A DNA stretch of 64,000 nucleotides from Strongylocentrotus purpuratus (GCF_000002235.5 NW_022145606.1:23808095-23872094), one strand, 5' to 3'. Counted from the stretch's first letter, positions 21,520 through 34,775 are shown. The notes: generated by a model from the letters alone, not told the origin. Program-made: numbers and translations.

Positions 21520-22657
21520 AAAGACTAACAAAAATGTAAAAATGCAAACTAGTCTACATTAAGTTACTCTAGACTTGTCTTTTTCCATTGAAGAGAGGTA
21601 GGGGGAAAAGCACTACACAGGTAGTACAGTAAGAATTGGTTGAAAGACCACTAGTACAGTATACAAGAGCATTGCTCTGTCTCCACTGAATGTCAATGCT
21701 CGCATCGCATAGCGAAGAATCAATTTCAAAATAACACATGGAATTGTGCACATTTTCGCAAGCGAGATGGTAAAGTCATCAGTGACTGCATCCCAAGGAG
21801 CATGGCTGTCACCAAGATGAAAGGGAGTTAAATGGCGGGATAATTCATCATAATAATCAGTCAGAATTGGGGGCTTTTAGCCCAAAATGATGATTTATCG
21901 CCCTGATGGAATCATGGTATACTAGTATAATCTAATTATAATGTATGATAAGTGTAAGAAGAACCTTGGGCTTTATACCTAACACCCTTCCGGCACTGAC
22001 AAGTGACAATGGATTTCATAGCAGATTTTTTAGCCTGAAAGAATGATTATCAACCAGAAGGATTCATCAAATTAAAAAAATCATAATGTGAGGTGAGATG
22101 AGATGAGAGACAGAAAGCCCTTACGGCGTACCCCTGTTTTGGAGTAACATCCTTCTGGCTCTGACAGTGGATTTCAAAGACAGCTTTTAGCCTGAAGCTA
22201 CGATTATCGGTCTGTACAGAGCCAAAAAGGCATTACATGACGCGATGGCTCAGTGGTGGAGCAGTGGTGTCTCTATTGCGCTATACAGATACTGTATATT
22301 ATGGACTACAAAGACAGCTTTCGGTCTGAAATAATGATTTATCAACCTGATCATCTGATGGTTCTATGGTTTTATAATTCAATTAAATGGTCTGTTGAGA
22401 TCCAGAAGGGAGTAAAAAAAAAAAAAGCTCTCTGTTAAAAAGATATGAGCTAATGCATTTCTGGCCCTAACACTGGCTTGTCTCATACATAGAGTAAACA
22501 CTAAACAGGGAGGAAATATTAAAAGCATCAACCATTTGGAGAACTTCAAACAGCCATAAATCTATCAAAATTAGCTTGCAACGTCCATGTAATTGATCTA
22601 TTGTAAAATGTTTATTGGTACTGGGAAAAAAAGACTTGATTCTAGAGTACATGCCAC
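21520..22657. other. intergenic with loosely repeated units
   Basis: TTTTAGCCTGAA(A/G), ATGATTTATC and GATTTCAAAG-like words recur several times between 21860 and 22340, suggesting an old tandem duplication. No gene seen. Confidence 0.4.
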
Positions 22658-23045
22658 TTAAAGATGAAGTTGAGTCCTGGTCATGTGATTGCATTGTGAA
22701 AGAAACGGTGTGGAATCGACAAGAAAAGGTTGATCATCTGGCATGTAAGAATTTGTGTGTATTGCAAGGTTCTGGAATCATCAAAATGATAAGAAATTGA
22801 CCAAGTCTTGGTAAAGTTACAAACACTGTACACAGAAAGATGTATATGGGACTACACGAACACATGGCATAAAAAATCTACCCCCCCCCCCCCCCCGAGT
22901 TTTACGATGTACATGACATATTTAGAATATGAAGGCATTTGAAGAGCCATGCTTTTCAGGGATGTTCTTCCACACTTGCATAATAAGAATGATAACGCTC
23001 ACAAATTATTTTTCACCTCTTCCCAGAACTCAACTTTCTCTTTAA
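22658..23045 (+). mobile_element. TTAA MITE, family B
   Basis: 388 bp, TTAA to TTAA, termini AGATGAAGTTGAGTCCTGG / CCAGAACTCAACTTTCTCT, shared core, with a 17-base C-tract near 22881. Confidence 0.88.
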
Positions 23046-25665
23046 TACTAAACATGGTGGATATGTTAAAGGCATCCTCGACTCGGTGAGTTACAAAAGC
23101 CACAAAAATGCCCCCAATTGCTTGAAAAGAGCATAATTGGTGTTTTGAGAATTGCACAGAAAATCAGGCTGATTTTTCATTGCAAAAAGCCTACACTGTA
23201 AAGCAAGGTAAAAACATTATAATCTGTTTGATGAATATTTGAGTAAAAACAAAAAAACATCACTAACATCACTTATGCCTGAATCATAGACACTTAAACT
23301 GAATCTATTGCAAAATGTCAATAGCACCGGGACAAGCAGACATTGAATTTTAAAATAATAAACAAATACTAAAATATGAAGTATGGAGGAAACATCAGAC
23401 ATACATGTACATGCACATGTACAGTATATCACATATTTTTGTGAACATTTCAGCAGTAGCAGTAGACACAAGATTATCCCTTCTGTTTGAATTGTTCTTT
23501 GATCGATTGAAAGAAATGCCCCCGGGAAAAGCAGACTGCGATTTCAGAGTAAGGATATGTATTCATGTACATGTATAACAAACAATTGGTGAATATCTCT
23601 GTATTCACAAGAAAAATATTTCTTTTTGTTTGATTTGCACTTTGATCTATTGTAAATTTAAAATGCCACTGGGAAAAAGCAGATTTTGATTTTCCACGCA
23701 AAAACCTGCAAAAACCCCTAATACCCCAGTGTGTCGTCAATTGGCGTGTTCCTGAATAGCCCAAAACACCTGAGGCAGTACACAATCTCTGGGTATATAC
23801 ACTTTGCTAAATTGAATTACTGTCAAAATAAATATAGCAAAGTACATTTTAGGGCTCCGTATGTGCAAAGCAATATGGGGGAGCAGTGTGGCTCGTGGCA
23901 TAAACTATTACTCAATGAAAATTACAAAGTTCCCCGTCAAAAAACACTCTCCTTCCTTCCTTCCTTTTTGTTCTTTTTGATTGTCATACTAGGGAACAAA
24001 GGGCAGTGAACTTTATAGTAAATAAATGTCTTCAAAGAAGAAGGCTAAGAAAAAGAAATCAGAGCTCTATCTGACCATGAAAGGTTTTTTATGTATTTTT
24101 CCCCTTTTTGTTTCCTCAAATTTAAAGCAGTCAGGGAAACTTTGATTCTCTAGAACTTGAAGACAACTTGGGGTGATTTTGAGCTCCACATGCATGTACC
24201 AGTACACACAATTTAAAAGAAGGGGGACAATTTTGTTTGCTCTAATGACAAAATGAAATCGTATTGCCCCAAAATAAAAGCTCCCCTAGGCCTAAACCAT
24301 ACAACTGTACAAGTGTGGGTCTTTACAATGAGCACTTTACTAGATTCCTTTAATTGTATCATTTCATGGACAAGGACATACTACGGGAAATCCCTCTGTA
24401 TTTCCTTTTTCTTTTCGTACATTTCCTTATCACAATAGGGATTAATGATTGAAACTTCAATGCATTATCAGAATGACCTTTGAAAGGTCCGACATTTTGA
24501 GGTAAACAATTATATTAATATCTTTCTAATTCCTCCTTGCTCTGTATGTATTAACCACCTGCTTCCTGCATTTAACAATGTATGTTTTTATTTTCTCAGG
24601 GGTTTTTACTTTCACAAATTCTGTGAATTTCTGTTAGGTCACAAAAAAGGGTTGTCAAATGTCAATGCATACACGAACATTGTACGCACAAACTTCTATT
24701 GTATTAAACTATATGCACTTGTGAGTTGTGTTGATTATTATGAAAACAAAATGTGAAAAAATTGTACTAAAAAAAATATCTGCATGTGAAAGTATCAGGA
24801 TTACACCATAATATTTTTAAATTCTAATTGAATGCTCAATGACAGGGGCAAGTTAAATAAGATTTGCAAGTGATATATTGCTCATGTGTACAGTACATGT
24901 ACACACAAGTAGTTATCTGTAGCTACAGTATTGAACAAAATATTTTGAAGTGCACTTTATATTTACAAACATGCTCATTTAATTTTGTAACCTTGATTTT
25001 TTTTTTTATAAGTGCTTTTAAATTTTAAGCAAATAAAGAACATGAAATTAAAATGAAGAAAATATTACTTTTACGGAACAAATTTCCAGAATGTATTTTT
25101 TAGCGTGCTTCCTACAAGTAATTGTGACGATAAGTAATTTCATGATGCTTTCTTCCTCTTCCTGTTCGCCAACTTTTGGTAAGTGATTCAAACACGCTGT
25201 TTTGTATTGTGCATATGTTCACGGTTCATGGAGTTCTAAACTACCCAAGACCCATAAACCCATTCCCTTCACTAATAATTCATGAAATGATGAAATTATG
25301 TTGATACACGCAGTTGTAAACATGCGGTGGCGCACACGTACACGTACTGAGAAGAATTACGATCGTCAGACTGCATACACATGTACTCGCTGCAATTTCC
25401 GTGTTGATAGTTGGCCCTCGTTCCGTCGCGATTACTCAAGGGAATCCATCAGCCACGTTCTGAGTGAAAAGCGTGAGTAATTTGCACGCCTAATTTTGGG
25501 TCGTTAATGACTGGAATCTGGCGTTTTTGTTCACGTTTTCCCACCCCGGCCTTGTCTAGCCAGCACGGTTTGTTTTCTGATGGTTCTGTGTGATACACAT
25601 TCATGAGTCATCGTTGGATTCCATGAGAATAGAATTTGATATGAACACATTACGCAGTCAATAAT
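23046..25665. other. intergenic, no gene seen
   Basis: AT-rich. A loosely repeated segment around 23250-23700 has ATCTATTGCAAAATG / GATCTATTGTAAATT words and CACTGGGAAAAAGCAGA-like sequence. The open stretch at 25298-25480 has a CxxC pair but no recognisable domain and no splice context. Confidence 0.45.
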
Positions 25666-25667
25666 AC

Positions 25668-26100
25668 ATGGTGATGATTCAATCAGGGATGAGTTCACAC
25701 GACCAGACTAATCTACATTTGATGATCTATCTTGAAATATTACTATACACATGTACCTCTATTGTAAACATCGCATTAACATATTACAGAGTCAATAATA
25801 CTGTGTGTATACATGTACATGTACAGAGTGATGATTCAATCAGGGATGAGTTCACATGACCAAACTAATCCACATAATTTGAAAAATACTGTGTGTATAC
25901 ATGTACATGTACAGAGTGATGATTCAATCAGGGATGAGTTCACATGACCAAACTAATCCACATTTGAAGCCCCTTGTTCACACATGAATTTACATACATG
26001 TATGTGTACATGTACTGTACCTCCAATGTAAACATGATTGCAACACATTACGGAGTCAACAAGACGTGATGATGATTCAATCAGGGATGAGCTCACACTG
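25668..26100 (+). repeat. tandem repeats, GTGATGATTCAATCAGGGAT
   Basis: The motif GATGATTCAATCAGGGATGA occurs near 25671, 25830, 25917 and 26068, mostly followed by GTTCACA(C/T)GACCA(G/A)ACTAATC. Units vary from about 87 to 160 bp and carry ATACATGTACATGTACA. Confidence 0.82.
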
Positions 26101-27748
26101 TCCCACACCAACATATGAACGAATAAATAAATAAATGAATAGAATGAAATAAAAAAAAATTAAATACATACAAATAAATATTAATAAATAAGGAAATTTA
26201 GAAATAAATATATGTACTTGACATTTATAAAGCAGAGTTTGTGTACATGTACAAGTAGGAACACTATTTAACACTGAGATTGCAGGACTTGAGGTACTTT
26301 ACAAAATGTACTGTACCTGTACATGTACATTGTAAATGCAACATTCTTTTCTTCAGATTAAGATGGCTGACTTACCCCTTGATCGATTCCCTTCAACAGA
26401 ATTATGAATGATTGTTGCTCATTCATGCAAAGCTCAGACAGTTTCAGACAGTGTTAAACCAAGCATCATGCTACATGTACATGTATATTGAAAGAAAACG
26501 TTGTAGCTGCGCGACAAAAAAACTGAATTTGATTTAACAAGTACAACATTCTGTACTGTGACGAGTGTATTTTTTATCTTAATAATCATCTGATAATAGA
26601 TGACCAAATATACACAGGTGGACTTGCATCTCTTGGCAGCTACAATAACGACTCATCTCAAATTTTATTTTCCCTCTCATCTTTTTCAGTTTTCTTTATT
26701 ACTCTTCTGCTTCTCCTTCTTCTTCTTTTTCTCCTCCTTTTTCTCCTTCTTCATGATAGGGCTGGCACAACTAAGATGTTCAATCATTAACGCCGGCCCT
26801 CTTGACCAGTCAACCTGTTCTCTTGTTTGGTTTTTCTTTTTTCTTCTATGTATTAATATATCATTCATATACTGTAATGCTTTGTGTGTGTTTTGATATT
26901 GCATTGTTTTGCTTTGTTTGATTTCACTGAACACTTGAATGATGTCCATGTTCATTGTTATATCATTGAATGTATAAACTTTGAACTTTGCCAAGAGGTA
27001 CAGATTACAAATAACAAAAACAGTCAAAATACATGCAAGGGCAAAAATAAAAGACATGCACATGTACATGTACATACTATTGAAGTACATTCTACTCATT
27101 TGTTTATTTTCTTTATATATTTACATTGATTTATTTATTTATTCACTCTAGTACTTTTTTTCTTCTCAAATATTTTGTTTCTTCTATTCACTCGCTCAAA
27201 ATAATCCCTAAAAATAATAATACCAATCGAGCAATAAATTTTTGTTGGGCTTCCTTATTTATACAATGAAATAACAGACCGATGATCTACATGGAGGTAT
27301 TAACGAAACTACAATAGCTGTGGTTTTTTATTTCCTTTCAGCTATTTACAGGACAGGTCGTAATCTAACTGCCTGGCTCATTAGTTTCTAAAGACACACA
27401 ACTGTACATGTAGGTCCATACTCCTGACCTTCAAGTTTGGATTGTGTACATGCACTGTATATACAAAAAAAAATGCTTTTCCATGGTCAGGTTCACTTGA
27501 CAGACTGTAAACTTAAAGTTTACAGTAGGCCCATTAATACACAACCTAAACACCATTTTTTTTTTAATCATCCAATTTTGTTTACTGCCATTTACAGTAC
27601 ACTACTGGAAAAACCCATAAACGTTGGTTAGTAGTGCGTATGCCTGGCTTGTCGTTACTCTGCATGCGATCACATGTAAGCGAGTATCATTTGCCGGTGT
27701 TGAAAAAAGCACACTCCAGAAGCCCATAGGGTAGTGAAAAAAATACAC
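26101..27748. other. intergenic, no gene seen
   Basis: AT-rich with ACATGTAC runs and a CT-rich stretch near 26690-26755. The open frames are low complexity. Confidence 0.45.
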
Positions 27749-27770
27749 AGGGGCTCAGGGCGAAATCACT

Positions 27771-27983
27771 ATGAATATAACGGACAAAGAAAGCGGACAA
27801 AATATACAGTTCCTCAGGTAGACAAAGGAACATCCCTTCACTGCTATTACAATGTATGTAAAAAGGTGAATATGCATGTGACACCTGTTCTACACATTTT
27901 TACATCACAGCAGTGAAGGGATGTTCCTTTGTCTATCTGAGGAACTGTATATTTTGTCCGCTTTCTTTGTCAGTCATATTCAT
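27771..27983. repeat. 75 bp near-perfect inverted repeat (hairpin)
   Basis: Left arm 27771-27845 and right arm 27909-27983 pair over about 75 bases with about 3 mismatches and no gap, around a 63-base loop. Arms include AAGCGGACAAAATATACAGT and its complement. Outer GGGGCT/AGCCCC about 20 bp further out may also pair. It is either a foldback MITE or a transcribed hairpin. Confidence 0.85.
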
Positions 27984-27999
27984 AATGAATAGCCCCCAA

Positions 28000-29050
28000 A
28001 ATGCCCAAAAGAGCCCTCCAAAATCAGAAAAAAGCACCTTAAATTTGCATAGAGTTCAATGCAAAACAAATTTTAGAATGTTATTTTCATGCAGGCAAGG
28101 TTGAAAAGTAGCCCCCCCCCCCCCCCCCCCCCAAATAAATATTATTTTTTCCCTGCCATACAGTAGTTTGAAACTTTGAATACTCATTGTTTCAGGCACG
28201 TTTGAAGCCTCATACATTTACATGTAGGTAGTGGATAATCATTTAAAACTGAGATCTTGCAAACGTAAAGTTCAGTATTAAGTTACAAAGGTTCTGTGTG
28301 AACATGGCAAATAGAAGATTGCTGGTTTAATGGGCAATAAACAAGCATAGATTGATAGAGATATGGGGGCAAAATATGACGGCTATTGTCCTGGACTTCA
28401 GTCCAAGACTCACACCTGGTGTTATGTACACTGTACAGTGTAGAAAGGGTGTGTTTACAAGGAGCATCAATAAAAAAAGAAATCTTATTCCTGCAACTTG
28501 TCTTTCCAATCCTCTTGGATAGATTTTGTGTGCACTTTCTGTTTCTCGATTGCCCTCTCCTTTAAATTTATCTCTAACATTTGTTCTTCTTGAACATGTA
28601 GGTTTATTTTTATTGACTTTTACTAGAAAAACATACTGTACATATTTGTTCTTGTGCTGTTTGTTAAAAAAATCAGTTTAGAAAGCTTAACTATATTTTT
28701 CTTAAACATCACCAAATTCTAGAGATATTTTTGTTAATTTAATTTATCTTTGTCTGTTAATAGCTTGTTATACATGTTTGTTGTATTTTTTGTTTTGTTT
28801 CCAAAATAAGCTTGTTTTTTGTTTTCATTTTCAATCTTGGAAGGGTTCCATTTCCGTCTCCTACATATTGATTTTGGATCCAGATGACCAAACACATAAT
28901 AATCCTTTACCTAATAGTACAAGTGGTTCTGCACATTCAAGAGAGTGTTCAAACTATTGACTGCATTCTTAAAGATTTCCAGGCACCAAAATATGTTTTT
29001 TATCTTATTAAAGGGGTTTCCAAGTGGAAAAACTGTATATTCAAAATATC
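28000..29050. other. intergenic, no gene seen
   Basis: AT-rich, with a 23-base C-tract near 28110-28132. No supportable gene. Confidence 0.45.
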
Positions 29051-29054
29051 AATA

Positions 29055-29322
29055 ATATTGGATTCTTATAGCGCACGTATCGACCTTGCAAGGTCCTCAA
29101 GGCGCTCCAACATTACCCGGCTATGCTAGGCTGCCAATTTCGACGCTCACAGCATTTAAAGAAATTCCTTCCTACCGGTACCCATTAAACACCTGGGTGG
29201 AGAGTGGGAAATGTAGATCAATGTCTTGCCAAAGGACATTAGTGCCGCGGCGGGACTCGAACCGCGGACCTTGTGATCGACAGTCCGGCGACGTATCCAC
29301 TCATTCACGACACCTCTTCTAC
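29055..29322 (-). mobile_element. tRNA-derived SINE with 3' tail, minus strand
   Basis: On minus: a well preserved head (AGAGGTGTCGTGAATGAGTG, B box GGTTCGAGTCC), body TCCTTTGGCAAGACATTGAT and CCACCCAGGTGTTTAATGGG, and a tail with AGCGCCTTGAGGACC and CGATACGTGCGCTATAAGAA. The best preserved copy of the SINE family in the window. Confidence 0.85.
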
Positions 29323-29702
29323 ATGTAGACAGATGTACAGTATTGCATCTCATTGAACAGTAAAACGCTTCCTTAACCCCCCCCCCCCCCACCCCAAACA
29401 AAAAAACAAACAAAAAAGATTGGGCTAATCATCATCCTCCAAGGTTAGGATGACTTGTCTGAACCCGCCCTCCAATACAATACAGATCAAACAAGCAAAC
29501 ATTGCGTTTCTACACAAAACGTACAATTGCCACACAAAAACGTACAATTGGCTGCACCCTGTCTGACAGGGGATGCCTTGCACTACACAATGGGACAAAA
29601 GACGCTCTGCACTTTATAAACTTCAATCCAATTATGCTAACTTGTTGAGTTTGTAGATTCATATTGCCAAACATCTGCCCCATTAGAAAAGCAAGGGCAA
29701 AT

Positions 29703-30112
29703 AAGAAAGAGAAAATAAAGAAAGGAAGAGAAAATAAAGAAAGGAAGAGAAAATAAAGAAAGGAAGAGAAAATAAAGAAAGGAAGAGAAAATAAAGAAAG
29801 GAAGAGAAAATAAAGAAAGGAAGAGAAAATAAAGAAAGGAAGAGAAAATAAAGAAAGGAAGAGAAAATAAAGAAAGGAAGAGAAAATAAAGAAAGGAAGA
29901 GAAAATAAAGAAAGGAAGAGAAAATAAAGAAAGGAAGAGAAAATAAAGAAAGGAAGAGAAAATAAAGAAAAGAAGAGAAAATAAAGAAAGGAAGAGAAAA
30001 TAAAGAAAAGAAGAGAAAATAAAGAAAGGAAGAGAAAATAAAGAAAGGAAGAGAAAATAAAGAAAAGAAGAAAAAATAAAGAAAGGAAGAGAAAATAAAG
30101 AAAAGAAAATAA
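29703..30112 (+). repeat. 19 bp minisatellite, about 21 copies
   Basis: Unit GAGAAAATAAAGAAAGGAA repeated with few changes, purine-only except T. The 230-residue Phe/Leu/Ser open frame on minus is a by-product. Confidence 0.95.
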
Positions 30113-30700
30113 AGAGGGAAATAGAGAGGGAGAATGAAGTGGGAGAGAAGATGTTTGATGGGGTATTGAAGAGAATCAAGCAGTAGCATATTGGTATCCA
30201 AGATTTTATGAATGAATAATTAGGATAAGGCTTCATGTACAAGATAAACTTAACTTTAAACTGCAAGGTAATACTACAGAATTTGTTGGTAAAATATGAT
30301 TTTGTATGATTTTCATTCAAACCTGACACTGACAGCTAAAGGTGGAAAAAATCATAGTCATTTCTAAACAAATTTCTGTGACCAAAAATACCAATTCTAA
30401 ATGGTCAACTGAACTATTATGGAGCTAATTGACTTTCCGATAGCCCAAACTTTCTACTAAGCATTATCAAAACGCGTATGCATGTACAGTATACTATAGA
30501 GGTTCGACAGTATGGCGTAATGTGTAAAACTGCCTCTGCTATTACTGTACGTTTCATCATTATGGCATCTGCATTGCCGATTTGAGAGGAATTATCTGTA
30601 GGAAGCATCAGGTTTTAATGTCAGGGGGCTAGAGAAAGGCATGGAAAATCACTTTTTGCTCATTTCTATCCAAAGCACTCCATATATTGCTTATGAGGCA
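30113..30700. other. intergenic, no gene seen
   Basis: No exon, RNA or repeat clear enough to name. Confidence 0.4.
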
Positions 30701-30707
30701 GTAAGGA

Positions 30708-31130
30708 GGGGAAGGGTTTATTGTGTCGTTTGGTCTACAAGCAGTTGGTCTACAAGCAGTTTGTCTATTCCCGTAATCAAATGATTGTTAGGCCTCATGG
30801 ATGGTAGACGAAATGGGCATTAGACGAAATGGGAATTAGACATGTACCACCTTTCTGTCAAGGCAACCTGTCTATAGTGTATGAAGCAGTACAGAGTAGA
30901 AGGGTTTATTGTGTCAGTTGGTCTACAAGCAGTCGTCTGCTACCCAATTTGTCTATTCCTGAATCAAATGGTTGTAGCCTCATGGGTGGTAGACGAAATG
31001 GGCATTAGACAAACTAGGAATTAGACTAACTGGTTATTATTATTACAATACTGGTAGACCGGAGTGACTACATGTAGCTACATGTACATGTACAGGTACA
31101 TGTACCACCTCTCAGTCAAGGTAACCTGTT
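30708..31130 (+). repeat. two-unit tandem duplication, about 190 bp
   Basis: GGGTTTATTGTGTC..TTGGTCTACAAGCAGT..TTGTCTATTCC..GGTAGACGAAATGGGCATTA..CAAGG.AACCTGT occurs twice, starting near 30713 and 30902. The family A MITE sits immediately after the second unit. Confidence 0.8.
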
Positions 31131-31139
31131 CATAGTGGT

Positions 31140-31514
31140 TTAAAGGTAAAGACCAGTATTGGAAATGCCCCAATTTCAAAAAATGAAATGGAAGCTCTCA
31201 TTACCAATCATGTGAAAGAATATGTTTTGACTAATACATGAAGATAAAAAAAATTGCCGGGAAACTGCCCACTAATTCATATATTTGGTAAATTTGTTTC
31301 TCTCATGGTCTGTGAGAGATATAGGGTAGTCCCATATACACCTTTCTGTGTATAGTGCTTGTAACTTTACGAAGAATGGGCCAAATTTCTTATCATTTTG
31401 ATGATTCCAGAACCTTGCAGATGCTAGATGCTAGATGATCAACCTTTTCTGATCAATTCCACAACGTTTCTTTCACAATGCAATCGCATGACTATAACTG
31501 GTCTTTACCTCTAA
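31140..31514 (-). mobile_element. TTAA MITE, family A
   Basis: 375 bp, left TTAA, right CTAA (one change). Almost identical to 20482-20855, same orientation. Confidence 0.9.
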
Positions 31515-32037
31515 CTATACTGGTTACCTACTGTAATTCACATTTATGCACTTTATATTGTCTCTTACAAGTACATGTACATGTGGGGCCTATAGATCTA
31601 GTGTAAATGTACATGTACATGTACATTAGTTGTCCGACAGACATATTCCGCTGGCCCAAAGGAGGAGGGGCAAGCGCTGAGGTAGAACCCTAAAACGATC
31701 TTGCAATGTGTGAATTGGATGTCTGCCAGGCCCCATCTGCTCCTTCATGCTCATCCATTATCTACATGGTATATTAATTGCTACTGATGACTAATCTACA
31801 TACCATGCGCATTGCAAACATACATCATGTACATTACACATAATGTACATCATGTACATTACGCTGCAACATGTTTCATGTTCGATAACCGGTACACATT
31901 TGTATGCATGCTCATTCAGTCATTGTACAATGTACAAGAGTTTGCAATGTCGCACACTACATTACTTGATGGGTTTGGAACATGCAACGTAATCTAAGAA
32001 AATGGTGAAATTAAGGTCATTGCTAGAGCACGGATCT
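31515..32037. other. intergenic, ACATGTAC-rich
   Basis: Several GTACATGTACATGTACAT runs (about 31570-31625) and TACATCATGTACATTAC repeats (31825-31862). No gene. Confidence 0.5.
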
Positions 32038-32040
32038 ATT

Positions 32041-32245
32041 GGCCCGTATTCTGAAGTCAGGTTTAACTTTAAACCTAGGTTTAAAGTCTCGCCTAACTCT
32101 CAGATTTAAACCTTGGCTTAAATCTGCGTTTCTGAAGTCAGGTTTAACTTAAACCTGGGTTTAAGCCTGGTCTAACTCTGTAGAAATTGTACACATATTT
32201 AAACCTGGGGTACACCTAGTTTAAGTCTGGCTTAAGTCAGGTCTA
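32041..32245 (+). repeat. left terminal and subterminal repeats of the Harbinger
   Basis: After the 20 bp terminus come repeated TTTAACTTTAAACCTAGG, TTAACTTAAACCTGGG and AAGTCTGGCTTAAGTC words. The region also has to hold the transposase promoter. Confidence 0.85.
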
Positions 32246-33142
32246 AATATTTCTTCGCAATGGCGTATTTGTTGGATATTCAGCGAAGAAGACACCACTA
32301 CGACGCATTATTACAAATAATAATGAGACCCGAGAGACCGCTTGTGGAAAGGAAAAACCCATTTCACATTTATGGCGACGACGAATTTCTGCACCGATAC
32401 CGGTTTACAAAACAAACGACGGTTTTCATCACGGACGAACTCACTCCAGCACTTAATTCAGCGACACACATCATCGCGTGCAGATGCATTGCCTGTGTAT
32501 TTGCAAGTTTTGACCGCCTTGCGATTTTATGCTGTCGGTAAGTTTGAACATTAATTTGGATACTTCATTTGCTGATTGAAATGTAATGCTTAATATTTTC
32601 GGAATCTCAAGGATTTATATTTCTGGTAAATTTGTGTGATTTGTATAGTACGACAATCCTTGAAACTAAAAAGTTGCCCAAGGCCCGAAGTAAATCAACA
32701 CGTATCACGTTCTTGCAGAGGAAAACAAATCTATTTCCAGCCCCATACGTTTAGTTTGACGTTGTGTTCACGTAGTTTGAACTTTGAAGCTGAGCTCAGA
32801 GCTGAGCTGTGAATGCAAGATCAGAGATTACCTTTAATTAATTGGCCTATAGGCTATACTTCAACTGAAGAAGAAGAAGAGATTCTATGAGAATGCTGCG
32901 TTCTCAGCAATCGGTATTCCTGTCCAATTTAATAGTAGGCCTAGTAGAAGGGTCTAGAGTATTGTAAACTAATAAAATAATATCTTGCCAATCAATCACT
33001 GAATTAAACACCAATATTACAAATCACTGCCAAACTCACAAGTCCTCTCTCCTATAAAGTCTCTCCTATCTCATGCCCACAGAGCATGTGAAATGAATAT
33101 GTATGGGGTAGAAGAGACTAGAGAAACAAATAGTAATTGTGA

Positions 33143-33283
33143 CAGGCCTTAAATTTCAATATTTTTAGGGCAAGGCCACTTTTCTGTAGGGCACATTCCT
33201 ATATTACAGCACAAATAGGAAGAATTGGAAAGGGCACAACAAATCTCCAAGGCCTTGGTGGCCTTGGATTAATTTAAGGCCTG
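33143..33283 (+). mobile_element. CAGG..CCTG MITE, TTGTGA target repeat
   Basis: CAGGCCTTAAATTTCAATAT .. TTAAGGCCTG with TTGTGA on both sides; lies in intron 1 of the transposase gene. Same family as 8984-9147 and 39161-39350. Confidence 0.87.
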
Positions 33284-34126
33284 TTGTGACAAATAAAAGT
33301 AGGGAATGAGTCTAATCGTAACTCTTACAGTATCTAGTAGATCTAGATCGTAGGCCTAGTAGCCTAATACTAGACTCTAATATTCTGAAAACTCTTTTCT
33401 TTGACTAGCGCTAGCGCTAGCTAGACCCTAGTCACTGACCTAGGCTTTATGAGAATGAAATTCCGTTAGGCTTATACCAGTACGATATAATGTAACCCAA
33501 AATGGGCATGGCGCTAGTTCAGAAGCCTATCCAAAATTTGACCCGTAACTGCGGCATTAAAACATACCTAACTAGGTTTATCTTATTAGATCTAGTCTAC
33601 TTGCATTAATCTTAATTGAAGTGATTCTATAAGATGTAAATTTGTAAAGCCCCTCTGAAGTTATGGGAATCCCCGAAATATGATGGCGAAATTTCTGTTA
33701 AAATTGTTCATTTAAAACCCAATTCTGCAATGATTTTCAAAACTTAAAAAAAAAACAGATCTATGATCTGTAAATATTTGTTTAGGAATTTCAACTTTTC
33801 AATTGTCTGTTTTTTTACAGGCACTTTCCAACTGATGCATGGGGATGAGGCTACCCTTTCACAGGCATCTCTCTCCAGGATCATCAGTGATGTGTCAATT
33901 CAAATCGCCCATTTACGTCCACAGTACATCCAGTTTCCAACTACACCTCTCCAGATTCAGCAAACTCAGCAACGTTTTTTTGACTATTGTCAGTTTCCAG
34001 GGGTAGTAGGGGCCATTGATTGCACGCATGTTCATATAAGGAGCCCAGGTGGTGACAATGCACAGAGGTTTCTCAATCGTAAAGGTCGCTTTTCTATAAA
34101 TGTGCAGGTAAGAGTCATAGGCCTGT

Positions 34127-34152
34127 ATTCTGAAGTCTGGCTTGGTGTTATT
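34127..34152 (+). other. Harbinger terminus-like fragment in transposase intron 2
   Basis: GGCCTGTATTCTGAAGTCTG, 17-18 of 20 bases like the element terminus GGCCCGTATTCTGAAGTCAG. It starts 20 bp after the exon 2 donor. Confidence 0.65.
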
Positions 34153-34775
34153 AGGGGTAAATTTATTTGCATGAGAAATTTGTGCTACAAATTTTGGATA
34201 TTGATATCTACTTTATTTTTATGTTATTGCAAACAGGGAAATGTTTTAATTCTATGTTTACACGCAAATGATGATGTGCAAGATACTGATAGCAATAGGA
34301 TATTCATAGAAATTATAAAAGTGTATGAATTAAAAATTTTCACATGCAATCATTATCAGAATAACCCATGTTACATTGTAACAAGTTCTGAAATTTAAGT
34401 AGTTTTTTCCAAGTTTCCAAGTTGTTAAATTTTGATGTGAAGAACCAAAATGCTTTGTGGACGTGATGAGACAGACACCGCATTCCTTTTCAATGTGTAT
34501 TTTCATTATTAATTTTTAAAATGCTTATGTATTTTTGTGCACATATTTCAGGCAGTATGCACTCACGAAGGGCTGATAATAGATGTGGTCGCAAGATGGC
34601 CGGGAGGGTCCCATGACTCACGGATTTTTCGGGAATCGCGGCTCAAGAGGATTCTTCAAGAGGCTAGCCATGAGGCCAAATGGCTATTGGGGGACAGCGG
34701 GTGAGTAGCACAGTAAAAATATATATTTAGAAAATGGAAGAGAAGTAGAGATTGTCATTTTCATGCTGTTATGTC

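Noticed and set aside
25298..25480. possible zinc-finger-like CTRC peptide
   Set aside because: A single CxxC with no second metal-binding pair and no exon borders.
29637..30329. 230-residue Phe/Leu/Ser open frame on minus
   Set aside because: By-product of the 19 bp minisatellite, open in more than one frame.
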